In this document: piece by piece, positions 16,912-27,100 of the stretch
Numbering within the stretch: the first letter of the stretch is position 1
How the letters are laid out: the number at the start of each line of letters is the position of its first letter
Origin: a candidate division LCP-89 bacterium
GTDB lineage: Bacteria; Electryoneota; B3-LCP
Direction of reading: 5' to 3'
DNA: 61,596 bases
NCBI GenBank assembly: GCA_025774555.1
Contig: JALGVT010000015.1
Location: forward strand, 1 to 61,596
Notes under the pieces: generated by a model
The model's database searches: none
What the model saw: only the letters and a program-made list of their open reading frames with translations
What the model was told of the DNA's origin: nothing
Translations under genes and position numbers: made by a program

Positions 16912-19900
16912 ATGACTCGCACTTGTGGAACCATCATCCTGGCTTCGATGCTGATGGTTTTCACCGTTTACGCTGGCGAAATCACCGTTCAAAGAAACGT
17001 TGAATCGGTTGAGTTGCAGGTGATTGACGGTTTCCATCATTTCATCAAAACGTCCGGACCGCTATATGCAGAACCGGGTTCTCCGGAACTCCCGCATATA
17101 GGACATCAGTTACTGCTGCCTCCGGGCGAAGAGATCATCTCTATCAAATTGGAAAACGCCGTATGGGAAACGATCCCCGGTCAGTTCAATCTCTGGCACG
17201 CTCAGGCTCCGATCCCTTACAGCAGAATCGGTGAACAGCCCCCAACACCCCGCAATCAGGCAATTTACGAATCGGATGACCTCTTCCCGCAATCTGCTCT
17301 CGAAATGTCCCGAACCGACTTCATGAATGGACACAGCATCGGTTCAATTTCGATCACTGCCGCACGCTATCAGCCGGCTTCCGGTATCCTGGAAGTGTTG
17401 ACTTCATACGATCTTATCGTGGAGACTGCCGCCTCGGCTCGCGCGCAACAGGCTCTCAACCAGATGCTGAAACAGAATCAGCGCACGATTGATCGCATAG
17501 AACGACAGGTTGAAAACCCCGAATACCTTGCTGCTTACCCTGTCTTGGACGAAACTGACGAAGTTGGAGTTAAATACCTGATCGTAACTACTGACGATTT
17601 TGTCGCTGCGTTGCAGATGCTGATCGAACACCGAACTAATCGAGGTCTGCAGACTGAAATCGTCCTGATGGACGATATAGAAAGCAGTTATCCCGGTATC
17701 GACACTTCTGATAAAATCCGCAACTGTGTCCTCGACTACTATATCAATTACGCTTTAGAATATGTCCTGCTTTGCGGTGACGTTGAACATGTTCCTACAC
17801 GCGGCTTGTACGCCGCCATCGGCGGTGAACAGGATGACGACATTGCCGCGGACGTCTATTTCTCGAACTTGGACGGCAACTGGAACAGCGACGGCGACAA
17901 CCTCTGGGGTGAACCCGGTGAAGGTGATCTCTACTCAGAAGTCGCCATCGGACGTTTCGCTGTAGATGACATTGGTGAAGCCTACAGTATGATTTACAAG
18001 ACCATTTACTACGAGAACACGCCCGTAGAAGCTGACATCGAAAAAGCGCTTATGATGGGTGAAGATTTAGGCTGGGTCGCCTGGGGTGGCGATCATAAAG
18101 AGGAAATCCGTTTGGGCAGTTCCAACTTCGGTTACACCACAGCCGGCTTCCCCGGAAACTTCACGGTCGATGTATTATATGACATGTACACCCCCTGGAG
18201 TGCTATGAGTAACCTGCTGCCCTTGCTTAACAACGGTATCAATCTCGGCAATCACCTGGGACACTGCAACGTCTCCTGGACAATGAAGTTCTCCACCAGT
18301 CAGGTCAATTCTTTCAATATGACCAACAATGGTATCAATCATAACTTCTACATCCTCTATTCTCAGGGATGCTACGGCGGTTCTTTCGACAATCGCACCA
18401 CCAACGGATCCTACACCAGCGACTGCATTTGCGAGGCATTTACCACAATACAGAACAGCGCCGTTGCCTTTCTCTGCAATTCAAGGTACGGCTGGGGAAG
18501 CGGCAATAACACCAATGGTCCTTCACAGTACTATGACCGCCAGTTCTTCGACGCGCTCTTCGCGGAAAATATCAGCAACATCGGCTGGACAAACGCCGAT
18601 TCCAAAGAAGACTGCGTCCCCTATATCAGCGCCGCTACCCTGTGGGTCTTCTATGAGATGAATCTATTAGGCGATCCAGCGCTGGATATCTGGACCGCAC
18701 AGCCGCAGCTCTTCTCACCGACTTTCCCTGATACTGTCATTCTGGGCACTTCCCAGATACAGATCGACGTCGGTGAATCCGGCGCACATGTTTCTCTTGC
18801 TGATGGGAATATCATCATCGGCTCCGCGCTCAGCAATCCATCCGGTATCGCCACTATATTCCTGAGTGAACCGATTGCAATCCCCGGTGAACTGACGCTT
18901 AGCATAACGGCGCATAATTATTACCTTTATCAAGGCAGCATTTATGCAATTGCCGCAGAAGGACCTTTCATCATGATGTCTGATGCGGAATTCGATGATA
19001 CCGCAGGCGGCAATGGTGACGGCAATCCAGACCTCGGTGAGACTCTGCTGTTCAGCGCTGAATTTGAAAACGTGGGCATTGAAGATGCCACCGGCTTGAC
19101 AGCGGTTATTGAATGCGAAGAATCCTGCATTGATATTCTGCAAGCTGATGCTGTCCTTGGCGATCTCCTCATCGGCGAAAGTATCCAGCTAACCGACGCC
19201 TTCGAGGTTTCCATACTGCCAACAGTGTTTGATGGTCAGGAAATTGAATTCATAATAACTGTCACTGACGATCAGGAGGGAGCATGGACTTGCGAGCATG
19301 TTATCACTGCCTTCGCCCCTTCATTGCAGCTTATTTCTTATACGCTGGATGATGGGAATGACGGTCGTCTGATTCCTGGAGAAACTGCCACTCTTGACAT
19401 TGAATTATACAATGACGGCGGTGGCACAACGACAGACCTGACCATCACAATATATACAGACAATCCACTTGCGACGGTGAACACGCCTGCGAATATGCTT
19501 ACTGCTCTGGCTTCCGGCGAGACGGGAAATATAAGTGACATTGAATTCGTAGTCGATGCCGCTATCAATGACCCTTCAGCGTTAGTCCTTTATCTCAATG
19601 CCGTGGACACACGCCTTTACCAGCAGAATTTCATCATTGAAATTCCGGTGGGAGGTGTCTTTGATGACATGGAAGCTGGCGTCGGAGAGTGGACTCACGA
19701 AGCAGTTACAGTCGGCTGGAACGACCAGTGGAACCACGCCCAGTTCATGAATCACACTCCCGGAGGTTCTTCAGCCTGGTATTGCGGTGATAACGGTCAG
19801 TACATGGAACTCCTTGACGCGGGTCTGCTGTCGCCCATCTACCAGGTATACGGAAAACATCAACTGCGGTTCTATCACTGGATGAGCGCGCAATTGGCAT

Positions 19901-20790
19901 CGACTTATCCGGGTTACTGCTATGATGGAGGAATTGTCGAACTGTCTCTTAACGGCGCTCCATTTGAACAGATCACACCGGACGGCGGCTATCCGCTGCT
20001 GTTCAAAAACGGCGTTTACCCCGGACCATTACCGGAAGATACACCCTGCTACTCAGGACAAATTCTCTGGAATGAAGCTGTCTTCGATATCGTTGGTGAA
20101 GGCACCGCGCAATTCAGATTCCGCTTCATTTCTGACGGAAGCATGAATTCGGTGGGCTGGTTCATTGATGATCTGGAACTACTCATGGAATCGACGCCTA
20201 ACGCACCGACCGATCTTTCAGCCGAACAGGTAGATGATAACATCCTGCTGACCTGGTGTACTCCCGGACTCGGTTCCCAGCTTGACGGCATCGGTAAATC
20301 AGGAGATCGAAATACCGAATCACTTGAGAATTATCACATCTACCGCGATGGCGCTTTGATAGCTGAAACTGCGGCGTTATCTTATACTGATAATCTGTCA
20401 GGGTTGGTGTATGGATCGTATGTCTATCAGGTTGCTGGAGTCTTCGATGGCGTTGAAGGATCGTTGTCGGAACCGTTTGCGATAGATTACGTCGGAATCA
20501 GACCTGATTCTGAAACTCAGATTCCGTCGGAAACAGAGCTGCGTTCTGCTTATCCCAATCCCTTCAATCCCGTGATCACCCTGAACTTCGATCTTGCACA
20601 AGCGGATGTCATCTCTATGACAGTGTACGATCTTATGGGCAGAACTATCGCCACGATACTGGATACGCAGCTCGCCGCAGGTTCGCATACCGTGCAGTGG
20701 GATGCAAGTCAATTTGCCAGCGGTATGTACCTGGTTCAAATGAAAAGCGGCACATATACTGGAATACAGAAAGTGCTCTTACTGAAGTAA
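16912..20790 (+). CDS. Gingipain-like C25 cysteine protease with T9SS sorting domain
   Basis: This 1292-aa secreted protease has a signal peptide (cleavage near VYAG), an N-terminal propeptide-like beta region (to about 200), then a peptidase C25 domain from about 205 (VKYLIVTTDDF) to about 590 (LLGDPALDIW). The catalytic pair appears as H451 in NHLGHC and C487 in YSQGCYGGSFD. Ig-like or CARDB-type beta domains and a jelly-roll region follow. A fibronectin-III-like domain precedes the C-terminal type A sorting domain, which starts AYPNPFNPVITLNF and ends in KVLLLK. It should cross the outer membrane through the type IX system, whose machinery is not in this window. The gene stands alone between its own promoter and a terminator. 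Confidence 0.93.
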   Translation: MTRTCGTIILASMLMVFTVYAGEITVQRNVESVELQVIDGFHHFIKTSGPLYAEPGSPELPHIGHQLLLPPGEEIISIKLENAVWETIPGQFNLWHAQAPIPYSRIGEQPPTPRNQAIYESDDLFPQSALEMSRTDFMNGHSIGSISITAARYQPASGILEVLTSYDLIVETAASARAQQALNQMLKQNQRTIDRIERQVENPEYLAAYPVLDETDEVGVKYLIVTTDDFVAALQMLIEHRTNRGLQTEIVLMDDIESSYPGIDTSDKIRNCVLDYYINYALEYVLLCGDVEHVPTRGLYAAIGGEQDDDIAADVYFSNLDGNWNSDGDNLWGEPGEGDLYSEVAIGRFAVDDIGEAYSMIYKTIYYENTPVEADIEKALMMGEDLGWVAWGGDHKEEIRLGSSNFGYTTAGFPGNFTVDVLYDMYTPWSAMSNLLPLLNNGINLGNHLGHCNVSWTMKFSTSQVNSFNMTNNGINHNFYILYSQGCYGGSFDNRTTNGSYTSDCICEAFTTIQNSAVAFLCNSRYGWGSGNNTNGPSQYYDRQFFDALFAENISNIGWTNADSKEDCVPYISAATLWVFYEMNLLGDPALDIWTAQPQLFSPTFPDTVILGTSQIQIDVGESGAHVSLADGNIIIGSALSNPSGIATIFLSEPIAIPGELTLSITAHNYYLYQGSIYAIAAEGPFIMMSDAEFDDTAGGNGDGNPDLGETLLFSAEFENVGIEDATGLTAVIECEESCIDILQADAVLGDLLIGESIQLTDAFEVSILPTVFDGQEIEFIITVTDDQEGAWTCEHVITAFAPSLQLISYTLDDGNDGRLIPGETATLDIELYNDGGGTTTDLTITIYTDNPLATVNTPANMLTALASGETGNISDIEFVVDAAINDPSALVLYLNAVDTRLYQQNFIIEIPVGGVFDDMEAGVGEWTHEAVTVGWNDQWNHAQFMNHTPGGSSAWYCGDNGQYMELLDAGLLSPIYQVYGKHQLRFYHWMSAQLASTYPGYCYDGGIVELSLNGAPFEQITPDGGYPLLFKNGVYPGPLPEDTPCYSGQILWNEAVFDIVGEGTAQFRFRFISDGSMNSVGWFIDDLELLMESTPNAPTDLSAEQVDDNILLTWCTPGLGSQLDGIGKSGDRNTESLENYHIYRDGALIAETAALSYTDNLSGLVYGSYVYQVAGVFDGVEGSLSEPFAIDYVGIRPDSETQIPSETELRSAYPNPFNPVITLNFDLAQADVISMTVYDLMGRTIATILDTQLAAGSHTVQWDASQFASGMYLVQMKSGTYTGIQKVLLLK

Positions 20791-20811
20791 CCTGACTGCC
20801 TTGTACTCATT

Positions 20812-20849
20812 CAAGAGGTCATTCGCCAGCCGGTGAATGACCTCTTGTT
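20812..20849 (+). terminator. Rho-independent terminator after the C25 protease
   Basis: CAAGAGGTCATTC (20812-20824) pairs with GAATGACCTCTTG (20835-20847), giving a 13-bp stem with a 10-nt loop, followed by TT. It starts 22 bp after the protease stop codon. Confidence 0.8.
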
Positions 20850-20985
20850 ACGTAGGGGGGATAGACACCTGTCCGCCCACTGGTGGATTATTACCTGCGC
20901 CCGCGGTGTCTGTCATTAAGTCGATATTGGAAATTACTCTCGAGCACTGCTATTTTTCCATATTTCATAAATTTCATTATTTTGA

Positions 20986-21014
20986 TTGATTTCAACCCAT
21001 TATCTTCTTATATT
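20986..21014 (+). promoter_or_regulatory. Promoter of the yggS-rluD cluster
   Basis: TTGATT (20986-20991), a 17-bp spacer and TATATT (21009-21014). Transcription would start about 35 nt before the TTG start of yggS at 21057. Genes follow closely from there to rluD. Confidence 0.65.
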
Positions 21015-21056
21015 TAATGTTCTACAATATTGAGTCATACTTAAGGCTTGCCTTAA

Positions 21057-21746
21057 TTGGATATTAAAGAGAACCTTCACGAGGTTCAAAAGCGAATCAA
21101 GAGAGCGGCTGAGAGCTGCGGTAGAAATCCTGACGAAATTAAACTCGTTGCCGTCAGCAAGACAATGCCTGTGCCGCTCTTAAGAGAAGCCCTTCGGGGC
21201 GGAGCTAGAATTCTCGGCGAAAGCCGTGTTCAGGAAGCCGGCGCTAAGTGGCATGAGATCAGAGAAGATCTACATAATACTAAATGTGAGTTTCATCTCA
21301 TCGGTCATCTGCAGCGCAACAAAGCGAAAGATGCTGTCAAGATATTCGATCTGATACAATCGGTGGATTCAGAGCGGTTAGCTCTCGAGATCGACAGACG
21401 CGCCGCAGAAATTAACAAAAGGCAGAGGGTGCTGATTGAGGTTAACAGTTCCGGCGATGAATCAAAGTTCGGAATTTCGCCCGATGAAGCTGCTGCGCTG
21501 ATAGATGCGGTTCAGAGATGTTCTAACTTACAGCTCGAAGGATTGATGACCATAGGACCTCTCTTTGGCGGAATACCCGCCGCTCGCGAATCGTTCCTGC
21601 TTCTAAAACATATACGGGACAATCTTGGCGGGAGTGAGGAACTGCCTGAACTTTCCATGGGTATGACCAGGGACTTTGAAGCTGCCATCGAAGAAGGCGC
21701 TACGATGATACGGGTGGGCACCGCCATTTTCGGATCCAGAGACTAA
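21057..21746 (+). CDS. yggS: PLP homeostasis protein (YggS/YlmE/PROSC family)
   Basis: This 229-aa protein binds pyridoxal phosphate without known enzymatic activity and keeps free PLP and amino-acid pools in balance. The PLP lysine lies in IKLVAVSKTMP near residue 36. ARILGESRVQEAGAKW, EFHLIGHLQRNKAK, IQSVDSERLA and LSMGMTRDFEAAI, with a final GTAIFGSR, are all family signatures. The start is TTG, since no earlier ATG or GTG fits and the family N-terminus begins here. It opens a cluster in which yggT and divIVA follow within 12 and 20 bp, matching ylmE-ylmG-divIVA order in Gram-positive division clusters. Confidence 0.94.
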   Translation: MDIKENLHEVQKRIKRAAESCGRNPDEIKLVAVSKTMPVPLLREALRGGARILGESRVQEAGAKWHEIREDLHNTKCEFHLIGHLQRNKAKDAVKIFDLIQSVDSERLALEIDRRAAEINKRQRVLIEVNSSGDESKFGISPDEAAALIDAVQRCSNLQLEGLMTIGPLFGGIPAARESFLLLKHIRDNLGGSEELPELSMGMTRDFEAAIEEGATMIRVGTAIFGSRD

Positions 21747-21758
21747 CTTGAGGACGCT

Positions 21759-22058
21759 ATGTTTATCTTAGGGCACTTTTTTACCACTATCGCTAAACTG
21801 CTGCACTTTGTTTTTCAAGCGGCAATCATCCTTTTTCTCATCCGTGCCGTTATGTCCTGGCTGCAGCCTGATACTCGTCAGCCAGTAGTTTCATTTATAT
21901 ACCGCATAACCGATCCGGTTTTATATCGAATTCGTCAATTTATGCCTTCATTTGGAACATTAGATTTAAGCCCGATGGTCATAATCGTCGTCTGCTGGTT
22001 CCTCGATAGCTTTTTAGTCTCAAGTCTGGCTGATATCGGTTCTCATCTGCTAAGGTAA
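21759..22058 (+). CDS. YggT family membrane protein
   Basis: This is a 99-aa integral membrane protein with two hydrophobic regions and the family motif RAVMSWLQPDTRQPVVSFIYRITDPVLYRIRQFMP, in which the Asp-Pro before the amphipathic loop is typical. The family (YggT/YlmG/CCB3) is linked to cell division, osmotic stress and membrane protein organisation, but its mechanism is unknown. Its position between yggS and divIVA is conserved in many bacteria. Confidence 0.92.
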   Translation: MFILGHFFTTIAKLLHFVFQAAIILFLIRAVMSWLQPDTRQPVVSFIYRITDPVLYRIRQFMPSFGTLDLSPMVIIVVCWFLDSFLVSSLADIGSHLLR

Positions 22059-22078
22059 CATCCCGGAGGGAATCCTTA

Positions 22079-22591
22079 ATGAAACTTACACCATTAGAAA
22101 TCCGCAAGCAGGAATTTTCAAAAGGCATGCGGGGTTATAACGCCGAGGAAGTCAGAGCTTTCTTGGAAACGGTAGCCGAGCAGTACGACAGCTTGCAGCG
22201 CGTAGTCAACGATCTCTCTGAAAAGGTAATCCATCTGGAATCCCGTCTATCAGATTTCCAGAGGATGGAGAAAACTCTTCAGGAAACCCTGATGAAAGCC
22301 GAGGAATCATCCAAGAGATCGCTGGATGACTCACGCCATGAAGCTGAGATTGTCATGCGTGAAGCGGAATTGGAGGCTAAACAGATCATCTCCAATGCTC
22401 ACGCTAAAGTTGATAGGCTGAAGTCAGACATTCTGATGCTCCAGGCAAGGCGAGACGGTTTCATCAAGAAACTGAAATACCTGCTCCAGAGCCAGACAGA
22501 TTTAATAGATATAATCGAAGATAACAACTTTGAACCAGAAGAAGAACTTGACAAGGAAATCCATGAAGAACATCCACCAGCAGCTAACTGA
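22079..22591 (+). CDS. DivIVA domain coiled-coil protein
   Basis: The 170-aa protein starts with the DivIVA N-terminal module (MKLTPLEIRKQEFSKGMRGYNAEEVRAFL), which binds curved membrane, and continues as a long coiled coil to about residue 130 and an acidic tail. DivIVA proteins mark poles and septa; in Gram-negative lineages their roles are less clear. A GGAGGG-type ribosome-binding site lies upstream (near 22065). Its end overlaps the refined punA start by 29 bp. Confidence 0.92.
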   Translation: MKLTPLEIRKQEFSKGMRGYNAEEVRAFLETVAEQYDSLQRVVNDLSEKVIHLESRLSDFQRMEKTLQETLMKAEESSKRSLDDSRHEAEIVMREAELEAKQIISNAHAKVDRLKSDILMLQARRDGFIKKLKYLLQSQTDLIDIIEDNNFEPEEELDKEIHEEHPPAAN

Positions 22592-23384
22592 AACTTTACC
22601 CTGCATCAGGCAACACACCGATTCAACGCCCAATATAGGCATCATCCTCGGCACCGGTCTGGGCGGTTTAGTAAAAGAGATCGACATAGAGACAACTATC
22701 GACTATACCGATCTCCCCCACTTCCCTGTATCTACCGTTGAATCCCATGCGGGGAAACTGATTTTTGGAACCCTTGGAGGCAAAAATATTGTTGCCATGC
22801 AGGGACGTTTCCATTTTTATGAAGGCTACAGCATGAAGCAGATCACTTATCCCGTACGCGTGATGAAAGCGCTGGGCGTGGAGACGATTCTGATTTCAAA
22901 CGCCTGCGGCGGGATGAATCCTCAGTATCGCGCCGGTGATCTGATGATCATGCAGGATCATATAAATCTGCTGGGCGATAACCCTTTAATTGGCGCAAAC
23001 GGCGATGAACTGGGACCACGTTTTCCCGATATGTCCGAACCCTATTCAAATGAACTCATCGCTTTAGCGGAACAGGTAGCGCTTGAAAAAGGCATCAAAA
23101 TCCAGAAAGGCGTCTATGTCGCAGTTTCCGGTCCCAACCTCGAAACCAGAGCGGAATACCGCTTCCTGCGGACCATCGGCGCTGACGTTGTCGGGATGTC
23201 CACCATCCCTGAGTGCATCGCCGCTGTACATGCGGGCATGAAAGTTCTGGGGATGTCTGTCGTAACCGATGAATGCTTTCCCGAAGCGTTAAAACCGGCT
23301 AAAATTGAAGATATCATTGCAACGGCTAATAAAGTCGAGCCGGACCTGACCTACATCATGAAAACTGTGGTAGAGAAACTTTGA
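22563..23384 (+). CDS. punA: Purine-nucleoside phosphorylase
   Basis: This trimeric-type phosphorylase cleaves inosine and guanosine to free base and ribose-1-phosphate. Visible signatures are IGIILGTGLGGL (phosphate site), the substrate loop GRFHFYEGYSMKQITYPVRVM, SNACGGMNPQYRAGDLMIMQDHIN, and the purine-site GPNLETRAEYRFLRTIGADVVGMST. The ATG at 22563 is preferred over an in-frame ATG at 22530 because AAGGAAA lies 6 nt upstream and it matches the normal family N-terminus, giving 273 aa. It overlaps divIVA by 29 bp, so the two are probably coupled. It is not part of the usual ylm/divIVA neighbourhood and looks like an insertion into it. Confidence 0.95.
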   Translation: MKNIHQQLTETLPCIRQHTDSTPNIGIILGTGLGGLVKEIDIETTIDYTDLPHFPVSTVESHAGKLIFGTLGGKNIVAMQGRFHFYEGYSMKQITYPVRVMKALGVETILISNACGGMNPQYRAGDLMIMQDHINLLGDNPLIGANGDELGPRFPDMSEPYSNELIALAEQVALEKGIKIQKGVYVAVSGPNLETRAEYRFLRTIGADVVGMSTIPECIAAVHAGMKVLGMSVVTDECFPEALKPAKIEDIIATANKVEPDLTYIMKTVVEKL

Positions 23385-24142
23385 AGTTCATTAAATCTAA
23401 AACAGTCTTAATCCTCCTCTTCAGCTTCGCCCTGTTCTTCAATTCCAGCGCGGGTGCAGCCGAGAACCTTCAGGGCTATTACACTGAAGAAGAGGTGCGA
23501 ACTCAATACCTGCAGAACGGCGCTGACAAAGTCGTAATCCGCAAAAGCTGGTACACTGATAAAATGATGCTGAAGGATGAAGCATGGCAGGGATTAACCA
23601 TTGTTCGTTTCGACCTGGATAAAATCTTCATGCTGGATCCGCATACTAAAACGTATATCGAGGTTTCTGCTAGTTTTCTGCAGAACAATGCGAGCAATGG
23701 ACTTGCCGACTTTGGATTGTTTAATGAAGAGACCGGCAAACCCGAGTTTCCTGAAGATCTTTTTGTGCGCACGGAAGCGACCCGGCAGATCACTTCATGG
23801 CAATGCTATCAGGTGATGACCAATCCGATCTACAGAAATCCCAGGCGACCTTATACGATTTTCTGGTACAGCCTGGAAGTTGATTTCCCCGTTGACGTAT
23901 ATGTGAACCAGTTGAAGGCGCTATTCGGCGAATCGCCCGAAGTTGATGGACTCTTCAATAGAATTAAGAACTTCGAAGGCTATCCTGTGCGTCTTGAAGC
24001 GCACGGTTTAAATAGCACGGTAATTACCACGCTTATTAAGATAGAATATCTTGAAGATATAGATGCTTCGATCTTCGATATACCCGACGATTATAACGGA
24101 ATTCCACTCCCTGAAAATATGCCCCTGCCTGACGGGCGATAA
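23381..24142 (+). CDS. Secreted protein, DUF4412-like
   Basis: This 253-aa protein has a clear Sec signal (LILLFSFALFFNSSAGAA, cleavage near residue 27). The mature part is beta-rich with segments such as VVIRKSWYTDKMMLKDE and FDLDKIFMLDPHTKTYIEV, a pattern seen in DUF4412 and LolA-like periplasmic proteins. The family assignment is tentative and no catalytic residues are recognisable. The start codon is a TTG that overlaps the punA stop (TTGA), implying translational coupling. It ends 11 bp before ileS. Confidence 0.7.
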   Translation: MKFIKSKTVLILLFSFALFFNSSAGAAENLQGYYTEEEVRTQYLQNGADKVVIRKSWYTDKMMLKDEAWQGLTIVRFDLDKIFMLDPHTKTYIEVSASFLQNNASNGLADFGLFNEETGKPEFPEDLFVRTEATRQITSWQCYQVMTNPIYRNPRRPYTIFWYSLEVDFPVDVYVNQLKALFGESPEVDGLFNRIKNFEGYPVRLEAHGLNSTVITTLIKIEYLEDIDASIFDIPDDYNGIPLPENMPLPDGR

Positions 24143-24153
24143 AGATAGAAGAT

Positions 24154-27100
24154 ATGTTTAAAACGGTTATAAAAAACATTAAATTCCCCGAACTGGATAA
24201 CAAGATCATGAAGTTCTGGGATGAGAACGAGATATTTCTGAAGACTGATCAGGAGCGTCAGGGATGCCCTGAATTCGTTTTTTACGATGGACCTCCGGGG
24301 ACTAACGGCGTCCCTCATATCGGTCACATGCTGCAGTCCGCTCTAAAAGACCTCTGGCCCCGCTTTAAAACCATGCGTGGCTACCATGTTATCCGTAAAG
24401 CCGGCTGGGATACTCACGGTCTGCCGATTGAACTGACTGCTGAAAAAGAGCTGAAACTCGCGTCCAAAAGGGACATCCAGAGCTACGGTGAAGAGAAATA
24501 CATAGATTACTGCCGTTCGACTGTTTTCAGGTACAAAGAGACCTGGGAAAAAGCGATCCGGCGTATCGGCAGATTTCTGGATATGGATAATCCTTACATG
24601 ACCTTGACGAACGACTATATCCAGTCTGATTGGTATCTTCTGAAACTCGCCTGGAAAAAGAAATTAAAGCCCGACCAGACTGAAGCTCAGATAAATGGTA
24701 AAAGCCCGCGTTTTCTTTATAAAGATTACCGTATTCTGCCTTACTGCGCCAGATGCGGCACTTCGCTCTCCAATTTTGAAGTGGCTGAAGGGTATAAAGA
24801 CGTTACCGACCTGACCCTGACGGCGAAGTTTCCCGTCGCAGGCGAAGCAAACCTTTTCTTCGCCGCCTGGACGACTACGGCATGGACGCTTCTATCGAAT
24901 GTTGCTCTCGCCGTGGGACCTGACATCGACTATGTCGCCGTCCAGTTGAAGGAAGATACGTCGGGAGGCAAAGCTGGACAAAAGATCATTCTGGCAAAAG
25001 AAAGACTCGAATCATACCAGAAGCAGCTAAGCGAATATGAAATCGTCTGGACGAAAAAGGGCAGAGATCTTCAGGGAATGAAGTACTATCCGCTATGGGA
25101 CTGGCAGGAAGATAAGTATGCCCACCGCGTTCTGGCTGATGAATACGTTACCACTGAAGACGGCACAGGTATAGTGCATCTGGCTCTTTACGGTGAAGAT
25201 GACTTCCGCCTGATCCGGCAGGGCGGTTTCCCACTGGTTCAAAATGTCGATGAAGACGGCTATTGCAAAGATAGTGCGGGACAGTTCGCCGGGCGTTATT
25301 TCAAGGATGAAAACCTCGATATAGATATACTCAAGGATCTTCATTCACGAGACCTGCTGCTTGGAAAGGAAAAACACGAACACTCCTACCCCTTCTGCTA
25401 TCGCTGTAACGCCGCATTGATGTACTTCGCCCGCCCGGGGTGGTTCATCAGAACTGCTTCGTATCGGGATGAGATGCTTAAAGCCAATTCTCATATCAAC
25501 TGGCAGCCCGGACACATCAAAGAGGGGCGATTCGGCAATTGGCTGGAAAATACCATTGACTGGAACGTTACCCGGGAACGCTACTGGGGCAGCCCGCTGC
25601 CGCTCTGGACTTGCGACGATCCTGAATGTCAGGGTGAACTTTGCGTCGGTAGTCTGGACGAATTGCGAAGATCGGCGATTGAAGATGTCGATAAAATTCT
25701 GTTCAACCAAAAAATCGGTGAGATCGACCTGCATAAACCTTTGATCGACCGGGTGCATATCCCCTGCCCCGAATGCGGCAAACCCATGACTCGTGAGAAC
25801 TTCGTGCTGGATTCCTGGTTCAATGCCGGTTTGATGTTCATAGGTCAGTGGGGCTATCCGTCAACACCCGGATCCAGGGAGATATTCGATAAACAATACC
25901 CTGCCGATTTCATCTGTGAAGCAATCGATCAGACTCGCGGCTGGTTCTATACCCTGCTGGCAACGTCAACCCTTTTCGGTATGGAAAACGGCCTCCCCGA
26001 AGACCAGTGGTCATGCTATAAAAATGTGATCTGCACCGAACTGGTTCTCGATAATGAGGGTTTGAAGATGTCCAAGTCCAAGGGGAACGTAATCGATCCT
26101 TCGATTCTCTTCGATGAACTGGGCGCAGACGCCACACGCTGGTCATTTTATACTTCTAATCCCTGGAACGTAAAGCGTTTCTCATTGGATCAAGCGCGCG
26201 AGTCTGTCCGCGATATGCTGCTGCCAATCTGGAATGCCTATTCGTTCTTTATTACCTACGTTCATGTTGATAAATGGACTCCTTCGGCTGAAGAAACTCC
26301 TTCCGATCACCCACTCGATAGATGGATTATCGGCGAGCTTACCAGGCTGAATCGCGACGTAACCAGTTCACTGGAAAAATATGATGTGGCGCCTGCAGCC
26401 TGGGCTTGCACAAAATTCCTCGATCAGTTGACGAACTGGTACATCCGCCGCTCGAGACGAAGATTCTGGAAATCTGAGGATGATCAGGATAAGCAGAATG
26501 CTTACGCTACTCTTTACCGCGCGCTGAAGGATTTTTCATTGCTATTAGCGCCCTTTATGCCGATTATCAGCGAAGAAATCTATCAGAATCTGGTGCGTTC
26601 CATTGATAAGTCTGCTCCGGAATCGGTGCATCTTGCAAAATGGCCCCAACCTGTTCTCAATGAAATAGATGAAGAACTCGCATCCAGAATGGATATTGCC
26701 CGTAAGATCGTTCGCGCCGGGCGCGATCTACGCCAGAAACATTCTGTGAAAGTTCGCCAACCGCTGGAGGACATCAAAGTGGTCATCCCCAATGGTGCAG
26801 TTACGAACGTCGATGGTTTGCGGGAACTGATCCTCGATGAACTGAACGTGAAAGACCTGTGCATTCTGAGTGGGGATGATGAACTGATTCAACTCAAGGC
26901 TAAACCGAATTTCCGGACACTGGGTCCGAAATACGGCAAGAACGTGAACCATACCGCCGGAATTATTAGAAGCTTAAACGAGAATCAGATCAGGCAGCTT
27001 GAAAACAACTTTGCAATCGACGTTGAAGACATTCAATTGGCTCCCGAGGATATTATCATTGATCGCGCTGCTCCTGAAGACGTGGCGGTCAGTGAAGTTG